This document shows, in pieces, positions 54,808 through 64,000 of a DNA stretch of 64,000 nt. The stretch spans positions 56,142,347-56,206,346 of the forward strand of contig CM018048.1 in assembly GCA_008638375.1 (NCBI GenBank), given 5' to 3'. Made by a program: the position numbers and the translations under genes. Position 1 is the first letter of the stretch; each line of letters opens with the position of its first letter. The stretch is from Nyssa sinensis. Its lineage: Eukaryota > Streptophyta > Magnoliopsida > Cornales > Nyssaceae. The notes beneath the pieces were generated by a model. That model did not search any database. It was not told where the DNA came from and was given only the letters and a program-made list of their open reading frames with translations.

Positions 54808-57800
54808 AAGCGTCTAATCATCCCTCTTGAATCATTTATTCAGGAGCGTTTGATCATATGACTGGCTCATCGAATGTGTTTTCTTCTTATAAAACATGTT
54901 CTGGCAGAGAAAAAGTTAGGATAGCGGATTGCTCTTTAGCTCCTATCTCTAGTAAGGGTTCCATATATGTTTCACCTTCTATGCCTTTATCCTTTGTTTT
55001 ACATGTTTCTAATTTTTCTACTAACCCTTTATCTATTAGTAGTATAACCAAATCGTTGAATTGTTATGTGACTTTCTTGCCTATCCATTGTATTTTTCAG
55101 GACCTGGACACAAAGAGAACGATTGGTAGTGGTAGTGAGAAGAGTGGTCTTTATCTCTTGGATTCTTCAGCTACTAGTTTTCTTCGTCTAATAGTTCTGG
55201 AGATGTTTCTTCATCTGATCCGCTAGTTCGATGGCACCAGTGTCTAGGACATCCTTCTTTTTCATCATTACAAAAATTATTTCCAGCTTTATTTTCTAAG
55301 ATGTGTCTCAATTTAGTTGCGAAGTGTGTGAACATGCCAAACATGGTCGTGTTTCATTTCCTCCTAGTTTGAATAAAAGTACTTAACTTTTTGGTATTAT
55401 TCATTCTAATGTATGGAACCCTTCTCATATTACTACTTTATCTGGTTAATGATGGTTTGTCACATTTATTGATGATTGTTCTCTTGTTACATGGGTTTAT
55501 TTGTTGCGTGCAAAGAGTGAAGTCTTTACATGCTTTAAGAATTTCATAACCTGGTTTCTACATAATTTGATGCCAAATTTAGGGTTCTTTGATCTAATAA
55601 TGGCAGTGAATATATTGATGGGCCATTTAATTTGTACCGGACTATGCATGGTATTACTCATCAAACTACTTGTATTGACACTCCACAGCAAAATGAGGTG
55701 GACGAGCATAAAAATCATCATTTACTTGAAGTTGCTAGGGCACTTTTCCATGCATGTTCCCAAACATTATTAGGGAAATGCTCTTCTTACAATAGTCTAC
55801 CTCATTAACCGAATGTCTTCTCGTGTTTTGTAGTTTAAATCTCCACTTGAGGTCTTAGAGGTTTCATCTTCTTTATTTCCTATTCTTCCTTGAGTTTTTG
55901 TTTGTGTTTGTTTTGTCCATCTTCATGATTCATCTAGGAGTAAATTAGATCCCAAGGCCTTAAAATGTGTGTTCATGGGTTATTCAGCCACTCAAAAATG
56001 GTATCGTTGTTATTATCCTCCAAACAAATGATACTTTGTCACCATCGATGTCACATTCTGTGTCTACATCCTTTTTTCCCCCTCCGAAGACTACTTTTCA
56101 GCGGGAGAGTTATAGTGAAGAGTTGTCATCGTTCTCTTCTTTGATTCGCCAACCTGTACCTTTCGTAACTCAATTTGATTTTCTAGGTTGTGAACTAGAC
56201 AAAAAGAAGGAGAAACAAGGTGCTTGTAACAAGGAATCATTGGCCTACTCAAAAAGGAAAAAGTGTGGGACCACTAAACCTTCTCATGCTAATTGTTAGT
56301 TGGATTCTTCGAATCCAGGTAATAAGCTTCAAGTTGCTCCTTCTAACTCGGTTACTCCTTTGAGCTCTTCTCTTTCCAGTGATACTAACCTTTCTATTGC
56401 AGTTCGTAAAGCAGTTCGCTCTTGTACTCAACATCCCATTTCCAACTTTGTTTCTTATCATTCACTCTCACATTCCTATCATGCTTTTGTTTCTTCTTTG
56501 TCTTTTGTGTCTATTCCTCCGAGTTGGAGGGATGCCTTGGAAGATCCTAAGTGGAAGGCAGCTATGGTAGAAGAAATGAGAGCTCTCCAGAAGAATGGTA
56601 CGTGGGAACTTGTGACTCTTCCTGAAAGGAAGAAGACTGTTGGATGTAAGTGGGTCTTCACAGTAAAACATAAGACAAATGGATCAGTAGAGAGGTATAA
56701 AGCTAAACTAGTGGCAAGGACGTCACTCAATCCAATGGTATTGATTACCAAGAAACGTTTACTCTGGTGGCTAAGACGAATTCCATCAGAATATTGCACT
56801 CTTTAGCTGCTAATCTGGGATGTCTCTTCAACAATTAGATGTGAAGAATGCCATGGCCATTTGGAAGATGAGGTGTATATAGATGCTCCTCCTGTTTTCC
56901 ATCTATATCTCTTGAAGGGAAAGTATGTAAATTAAAGAAGGTTCTTTATGGCTTGAAACAATCTCCAAGAACCTGATTTGAGAGGTTCAGTAAAACTATG
57001 TAGAAATATGGGTATAAGCAAAGTCAAGCTGATCACACCCTTTTCATCAAACATAAGCAAGGTAAGATTACTGTGCTCAAAAGTCTATGTGGACGATATA
57101 GTGATTCTGGGAACAATATTGAAAAGGTTTAAGAATTAAAATCCTTTTTGGCTAAGGAATTTGAAATAAAGGATTTGGGTGACTTGAGATATTTTCTTAG
57201 GATAGAGGTCGCAAAATCTAAGAAGGGAACTTTCATTTCCCAACGTAAGTATGTATTAGATTTGCTAAAGGAATCAGGAATGCTTGGTTGCAAGCCTTGT
57301 GATACTCTGATTGAGTTAAATCATAGGCTTAGAGAGGATGATAATGATCCAATTGATGATATAGGCAAGTACCAAAGACTTGTGGGTCAGTTGCCTATGC
57401 TTACATACTCGGCCATATATTGCCCATGCTATAAGTGTGGTATGTCGATTCATGCACTCTCACTTAGAAGTAGTCTTTAGAATTCTTCGATACTTGAAAT
57501 CAGCACCTACGAGAGGTTTGTTATTTTCTAGACCTAATCACTTGGAGTTGGAATCTTATACAGATGCAAACAAGGAGAGATCAGTCCAAGATAGAAGATC
57601 CACATCCGGTTATTATACCTTAGTCGGTGGCAACTTAATGACATGGCGTGGTAAGAAACAATGAGTTGTTACTAAATCCAGTGTTGAGGCAGAGTTTAGA
57701 GCTATGGCACATGGGGTGTGAGCTTTTGTGGTTAAAAATTATGATGGAAGAGTTCGGTCTTGGTTCAAGTGGTCCAATGAGGCTTTATTGTGACAACAAA

Positions 57801-58028
57801 GCTGCTATTAACATTGCTCATAACCCAGTTCAACATGATTGAACTAAGCATATTGAAGTGGATATGAATTTCATTAAAGAGAAGTTAAACTCTAATATTA
57901 TTTGTACTCCGTTTGTGAGGACTACAAAGCAACGGGCTGATGTTTTGACTAAGTGTCAAGTAAAGAGTTTCATTATACTTTGTTCAAGCTGGGCGTTTTT
58001 AATATCTATGCACCAGCTTGAGGGGGAG
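54808..58028 (+). mobile_element. Ty1/copia remnant (protease to RNase H) with PPT
   Basis: Protease reads YSGAFDHMTGSS (54849-54884), so the catalytic Asp of DSG is Tyr. It is followed by LSISSITKSLNCYVTFLPIH (55030-55090). Integrase is badly decayed (LGHPSFSSLQKLF near 55240). RT has DPKWKAAMVEEMRALQKNGTW (about 56543) and VYVDDIVI near 57085 in another frame. RNase H includes VEAEFRAMAHGV (near 57682) and MRLYCDNKAAINIAHNP (57778-57828), then TKHIEVDMNFIKEKL. The element ends in TTGAGGGGGAG (58018-58028), a polypurine tract. The 5' half is missing. Stops and frameshifts are frequent. Confidence 0.9.
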
Positions 58029-58180
58029 TGTAGAGATATTTTGGAGCATTTGTTAGTAATGACATTAATGTAATTTTATTTACACTAATAATAAAACATG
58101 AAGAGGTATGGGAATGAGTCATTATTCCAACCTATTTTTCTCAAAAATATTCTCTCATCCTTATCTTTTTTTTTCTTTTC
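58029..58180 (+). repeat. Start of copia 3' LTR
   Basis: Immediately after the PPT the sequence begins TGTAGAGATATTTTGG, a normal copia LTR start. The end of the LTR was not resolved. Confidence 0.7.
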
Positions 58181-58229
58181 TTCCTCTTCTTTTACCAAAG
58201 CCTATAATCATACAAACAAAGCATTTCAA

Positions 58230-58310
58230 CTTTTTGTACATGGGAGTGCCCCCTTTGGCCCCTTTTCTATAATACACACTCTTTACTTGTCAGAAAGAAA
58301 AAATATCGTA
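58230..58310 (+). mobile_element. LINE 3'-terminal scrap
   Basis: GTGCCCCCTTTGGCCCCTTT followed by TAATACAC and TTACTTGTC then an A-rich run (58246-58305) resembles the 3' end of plant L1 elements, such as the one ending at 54804. Confidence 0.4.
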
Positions 58311-58513
58311 GCAGCACAACATCTACCTGAGGTCCTGAACTGATGATGTATGTACCTTCTTTCATAAAGATTATTCATTCATATTCTCACTAAACCTAAG
58401 AAAGAAAACCTGATAGACTGTGCACATCCATTCCTACAATGAAGTGTATGCCTTCTGTTTTCAGCACAGTAGATTTGTTATAGTGTACTGAAATGGAAGT
58501 CAGCTGAACTGAC

Positions 58514-61500
58514 CTTGCACCAACCCAAGCAATTAATGGCATTCACATCTAAATGTTGGGAATGCTATACGTCAATTGTACAATACACCAAAAGTACTCC
58601 TTCACTTAACTCATGTTATTTTAATTCTATGAGTAACATCATCTCCAATTTCTCTCTCCTAATAAATAAGTGAATCTAGATAATAAAAATTTTTACTTTT
58701 TTGTTATAAATTATTACTTTTTAGTTTCTCTCCTATTGAATAACTCATGCTATTTGCATTCCTAGTAGTATGAAGACGTGCACTTTGCCTTGAGTCTTGA
58801 TCTTGTACGTAAGCCCATCTGGAAAAGGGGATGCATGGATAAGCCATGGACACCCAATAGGGCACTCCCTTTAGACCTCTCACTTCTAATCCCTCAAAGT
58901 ATCCTTAAACTCATGAACATTTTCAAATAGCTTTCCTTTCTCAAATTTAACCTCATCATAGGGGAGTGTAGTGTAATTAGTCAAATTAGAGGGAGACTGT
59001 CTGTAATTGTCAATACCCCCCTTTCTAAAATTTAATCTCATCATAAGAGAATGTAGTGTAATTAGTCAAACTAAAAGGGGTTGTCTGCAATTGTCAAAAA
59101 TCCCAGTAGTGCTAAGTATAATTTATTTAAAAATATTTTAGTACCTCTATATATAAAATAGATAAGTTGTCCAAAATTGTACAAATTATCGTAATATTAA
59201 ATTAATGAGTTCAACTATAAAACTTTGGATTTATGTTAGGGAGGTCGATAATGAAAGATATTTACCTATTGACGAAATGCACGCCACATTACCATTGGTT
59301 CCCAGCGCAAACCAGCCGTAGTTTCAAGCACATTACTGACAATCACTAGCTCACCTTTTAACCAGTGCCACTGGAAATCCTTCAAATCCCCATGTTAAAT
59401 GTCTTTAGCCATATGAGAGTACAAATAGTTGTCGTCGGAATCTTCTCGAGAAGCTGCTTTCAGTAACTTCTCACTGCCAATGTCAATTTTGCCTGCTGAA
59501 TTGAAAGAGGAACACCATTGTCCAGGACTTTTAGGCATATTCTTAAATTCATATCTTTTGGCTATATTTTCTGCTTTCACTACCAAATCTGAAACCCAAT
59601 CTTCCGGGAACATACATTTCAATTCTAAAATGTCAGTGACCACAACCACCCATGCTGTCTGGAGGACAAGGAATGTTACCATTTTCTTCAACTTTCCACT
59701 CAGATGTTGACTTAACATGATCCACAAAGCTAGTCCCAATAGGTATATCCAAAGTTCCTCTCCTTTTTGAAGATGCAGAATCTCTATTCTGAACATGCAA
59801 GTAACCTAGCCCATTGTCAACATAGTACCGACAACAAATAAGGCAGAGGTCATAACGACAGTGTGGGCAGCTTCTATGAAAGTCAACAATAAAAGTTTTG
59901 CAGTTGTTGCTGCATAAAAAATGCGATGACATCAAGTCCTTTTCAAACAAGAAAACTATATCAAAATAGTGCCATGCAAACAAAATATCAATCCTGGAAA
60001 CCTACCAATAGGCACGCTCATCCAAAGGACATTCTGCTTGTTGTATCTTTATCTCTGATAATGCTACCCCTGCCCAAACAAACAACTATTAGCAAAAAAT
60101 TAAAACACCAGTGGCTGAATATAATTTTGTGCTACACTTCTCATACACATTGAATTTCAAACCATCATATCCAATCGCTTGATATACTAACTCTTGGATT
60201 TGTAGTGACTGGTCATGTGACTTGCAGAAGATACCTCTTCCACCTACCACACAATTCACAAAGGCCATTTGACTTTTTCCTTTAAAAAAGAGGAACACTT
60301 CCACCTTTATTCTCAATGTAATGGCATAGCTAATCCAATTAAAACCTTTGGCAAAGTCCATGGGTAACTCTTATATTTATATAAAAAGCAGTTATTTCTT
60401 TAAGACCATCTTTGCATTCACTTCAATACAATTTCAGCACCACTATGCAAAACCCCAATTCTTGTTTCTACCATGAACTCTTTATGTTCCACTAGCATGC
60501 AAAAATTGGGAGGCAATAAAAATAAACTGTTGGATCCCAAGCAAATTCTGAACTCTACCTAAAATCGGATTAAAGAGACTACCTTGAATATTAGCCTCCA
60601 GCTCCTTCTCTATCATCTGTTCCTGATTGAATTGTTTCAAAAATGGGAGAAGCACTTGTACGATATACTTAGAGTGATGAATTATATCATCATCATCCAG
60701 TTTAAAATTCTTTAGATCCTACAGCAAACGCAAAGCACATACAGTCTTTTATGTAAAGGATGTCTGAAAACCAAACACAGTAGCAGGAGCTGGTGAAACT
60801 GACCTTAAGTAGTGCATCTAAACGCAAGCATGATTTGTAATTGCAATTTCTATGACAAACAGGGCAGGCTTCGGCAAAAGCCTAATCTGGCATCTTAGGA
60901 TACCTAAATATCAAAATAAAAATAATAATGATATATCATATAAACAAAAGCAACCAAAAAATTACTTTAGCAAGGCAAGAAAAACAAATGACGTTTCATT
61001 TAGACAAGAGACAACTAAAAAATGATCTGCCTGTGCATCAAACTACCAATGTATTCTAAACCAAAATGTTAATTACAGGACACAAACCCCACTTTCCATT
61101 GATCAGGAATGTTAATCAAGAACCAGCATATATACACTTTTTTTGGGGGTAAGTATGTATATACAAATTAAGGGGACATCTTGTAGGATGTGGCCCCATT
61201 TTCTTTCCCAAATTTTTTTTCCCTTTTCTCTTTTATTTTCAACCACAATGTTAAATCAAGACTCAATGAAGCAAATTAGAAACACCAAGTGAAATGCAGT
61301 ACCATTTTTATATTACAATTAAAATTGTAAATCAAGGCTTCACATCTGGACAAAGTTACATAATAAGAAAACAAATGCATCCCAAATTCGAAAAGAACAA
61401 AATAATTTCAGATGAAGCTTGATTAACAAAACAGCATGATGCCTAAGAGAAGTCCTGTCAGCTTAAAACATAAATTATACTGAGAAGGAATTATCACAAA

Positions 61501-62534
61501 TTAAAGACAAGAAGGAAGAAAGTTTTAAGCATAATATTGATAATACCATGTGGTCATGCAGGGGACACAATATCGCTTCCTCTTACATACTGTGCACCAA
61601 ACAACCCGACCTTTATCGTTCCTCTGTCACCGGTGGAACATATTTGACTCAATTTCATTCCCCTGTAAAATCCGAAGATAGAAAACATTATTTCTAAAAG
61701 AGAGAAAGAATGCACAAAGTTGGAAAACAAGAACCCTCCATAACATTCTCGTCCCTCCTCTTTCCATCCCTCGGCTTCGATGTTGGCTCTTGTTCGACTT
61801 GTTTTGAAATTTCCGAAGCCCTACGCGCATTGCGCATTGACCTGCTCACGACTGAACCATTATCACCCTCCTTCACATTATCCAACTCTCCCAAATCTTC
61901 ATTTCCCCCCTATTTTTCAGAAACCCTAACCCGCTTCCTAACGCCTTCTTGAGCTTTCTTTGCTATTATAGAATCATCAATTTCTGAGCGACAACATCCT
62001 CCTCCTTTTTCCGACCCCTTCGACGGCGCCTTTTCTTCACATCAACATCTTCCTCTTACATCGAAAAAATCAATAATTTCTTGTTCCCCTTTCTCAATCG
62101 GCAACTTCCCAACTCCCTCCATTAAATCCTCTTTTTTCTTCCTACCCCTGCTACCAGGTTTCTTCGTCACTGAAACACCAATTCCTTTCTCTTCACCACC
62201 ACCTTTTCCATCAGTAGCCAAATCTTGATTTTCCTTCGAAACTTGATTTTCTACCTCCTCCTTCCAACCCCTTCGACCACGCTTTTTGTTCACTTGAACT
62301 ACTCCATTTTCTTCTCCAGTACTTTCCAGAAATTTCTCACTTTGATTTCCATGACATTCTGTTTCCGACCCCTTCTACGACGCAGCAAAACTATCCTCCA
62401 TCGTCTTATTTCCCATCAACAGTTTCATCGTCGTTTGGCGAATCCTGATTTTCCTGCACTTCCTTATACTCCTCTGCCTTAAAACGTCGTTTCCAGGCCC
62501 TACTACTGGCGGTGTGGACGACAAGGCGAGGCAT
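58514..62534 (-). pseudogene. JMJ25/IBM1-like histone demethylase pseudogene (N-terminal exons)
   Basis: Minus-strand exons with consistent GT-AG borders: 61662-61547, 60903-60804, 60718-60583, 60069-60006 and 59908-59266, plus a small candidate at about 58560-58514. They encode the RING-like region (RNDKGRVVWCTVCKRKRYC; FAEACPVCHRNCNYKSCLRL), the linker HHSKYIVQVLLPFLKQFNQE, the second zinc cluster (CNNCKTFIVDFHRSCPHC, YDLCLICC), EWKVEENGNIPCPP and the approach to the catalytic part ([30 protein letters not shown]). Such KDM3-type proteins remove H3K9 methylation from gene bodies. Here the JmjC iron-binding region is not found. Lesions: TGA at a zinc-ligand position (near 61634), TAG near 60890, a 1-nt insertion near 59640 and TAA near 59396. 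A basic AT-hook-like first part (KKRGRRG, KPGSRGRKKK; 62290-62110) is also out of frame. The first ATG may be 62534 (MPRLVVHTASS). Confidence 0.87.
58938..59103. repeat. Direct repeat, about 84-bp period, two copies
   Basis: Both copies carry TCTCATCATA-like starts and AGTGTAATTAGTCAAA, then GTCTGYAATTGTCAA (58950-59020 and 59034-59103). They lie in an intron-like gap of the JMJ25-like pseudogene. Confidence 0.8.
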
Positions 62535-62599
62535 TTGGCACGCAAAATGCCTAATTGCATTCTGGTAGAGTGCTATGCATTCCAAGAGTGGACGTAGTT

Positions 62600-64000
62600 G
62601 GGGGCATATCTATTTTAGATTCAGCCATCAATAATAATCATCCACCGATACAGTCTTCATCCCGTATCTAAGCCACAACTCGTTGCTAAATCGACGTAAA
62701 TATGAATATCATGAAAGAAGGAATAAAAAGTTGGTTGAAACAATTGAAAGAGATAGATTGGTAAGACAAAAATGAAAATTGATTGATACACCGATTTGAT
62801 TTGATTTATCTGATGATATATTAATAATTTTTTTAATTAATAAATATGTTTAATTTTTTTATTTAAATTTAAAAAAAAAAGTATAATAAATAATATCATC
62901 CAATAAATTAATTTAATATACTTAATATTATTTGAGAAAAATATGTTGAAAATATCAAATAATTATTACTTTTGAACATTACCATTGGGGTCGTATAAAC
63001 CCTTAAGCGGTAACTAAATAAATTTTTTTGGTTAAAAAATGGTCTCCTCCTAAGTTGCTCTAAGAACTAAAATTTAATGTATTTTTATATTTCTTCTTTC
63101 TCTTTCTTCCGGCCTTTGTCTTTCATACTTTCTTACCAAATTTTTGAATTCGCTCTCTCTCTTCTTATATGAATCATCACATGAACTAGATCCAATTTTA
63201 TACCCGGATGACTCCTTATTAGAGTGAATAAATTAAGAGTTTGGGTGCCATTTTAATAGTTATAGAAAATAAATACCCAGTTGACTTTCTTTGAAGATGC
63301 TCTAACATCTTCGGCTTCATCTCATATGCATATATACACATAACAATACTAAATTTTTTAAAATTACATTCTAAATTTGTCTCAAATTGTATAACAATGA
63401 CGACAGTGTATTATTAGTAATAATTTAAATTATATAATTAATATAACATAATAATAAAGTGTCATCTATAAACCTTTTATCTTTCATAAAACATTCATGA
63501 ATAGTAGTTAAGTAAATCTTTACTTAGAATCTATTAGCATTCTTTTCATAAAATAATAAAGACATGTTGTAATTGATACATAAGGGTTCATGCCAATTTA
63601 GTTTTGCAAAGTATCATTCCATCATGTATTTCATAATAATGGAAGAGAAATAAGTAAGTATGTATCACATGCCAAAATATCTTTATAGCATATGTCCTCT
63701 AAGGGTCATTATTGTCACCTTGGTGACCATCTATGTAATTTAGAGCTTCAGGCTTACATAGCACCTTCTGGATTCTGATTCCCGATGAAGTCCTCACTAT
63801 TTACATCAATAAATGGTTTACTAGTTCTTATTCCCCGACAGGGTCTATATGGCAAATAATACTAAAAACATGCTTTGCAAAACATTCACAGTTATCCATG
63901 CATTAAAACATTTAAGAATGTTACTTATAAAACATACCATTCAAAACTTTATCATCAAGATAAGACATTTGCATAAAATTATAAAGCATAGCATGCAAAT
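62600..64000. other. AT-rich region, no gene recognised
   Basis: No ORF with a family motif on either strand. The last 400 bp (with CCCCGACAGGGTCTATATGG near 63833 and several AACATTTAA-type segments) resembles in style the LTR-like block at 1921-5973, but I cannot align it. It continues past the window edge. Confidence 0.5.

Noticed and set aside
60089..60361. 90-aa minus-strand ORF within the JMJ25-like locus
   Set aside because: It lies between two exons that join in frame without it and shows no demethylase motif; treated as intron.

Overview
The window looks like nuclear DNA of a dicot, probably a woody perennial. It is AT-rich, with microsatellites, GT-AG introns, and most of its length in nested plant retrotransposons. 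Host families seen are typical of angiosperms: a germin-like protein, a NOI/RIN4-type small protein, an anthocyanin-type R2R3-MYB and a JMJ25/IBM1-type demethylase. I cannot name the species. Coding calls come from reading translated frames and recalling family motifs; no search was run.

Layout. 1-1920: Athila-like Ty3/gypsy pol remnant (minus). 1921-5973: ORF-less 4 kb LTR-like block. 5974-9385: Tork-like copia remnant (minus), then a LINE scrap. 10408-11258: an intact two-exon germin-like gene (minus), the clearest functional host gene. 12461-14944: a tandem duplication and a small element with inverted LTRs. 14945-19400: copia LTR and pol remains (minus), then an Ogre/Tat-like LTR. 19814-20077: intact NOI-type ORF. 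22000-25815: copia gag-to-integrase remnant (+), split by a solo LTR with a 5-bp target duplication. 26310-27845: L1 remnant (+). 29905-31445: TIR transposon with about 300-bp arms and an 8-bp target duplication, carrying what looks like a captured AP2/ERF gene fragment. 31628-32246: broken anthocyanin-type MYB. 32726-44595: structurally complete 11.9 kb Ty3/gypsy Tat-lineage element (minus), with 669-bp LTRs, TSD ATATA, PBS, PPT, degenerate gag-pol, an antisense multi-exon gene and a hairpin-forming tandem array. 44600-53030: intergenic DNA with three short TIR elements, a perfect 20-bp hairpin, an RRM-like scrap, a LINE tail and a tRNA-derived SINE. 53590-54804: L1 remnant with poly-A. 54808-58028: copia remnant ending in PPT and 3' LTR start. 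58514-62534: JMJ25-like pseudogene (minus). 62600-64000: AT-rich, nothing recognised.

Only the germin-like and NOI-type genes look able to encode intact products. The Tat element appears fairly young (about 14 LTR differences in 669 bp by hand count). It is nonetheless dead: premature stops in gag and pol, two frame breaks, and an Asp-to-Asn change in reverse transcriptase motif A. The most unusual structures are the Tat hairpin array with compensatory stem changes, the Pack-type TIR element, the antisense gene inside the Tat element and the inverted-LTR element.
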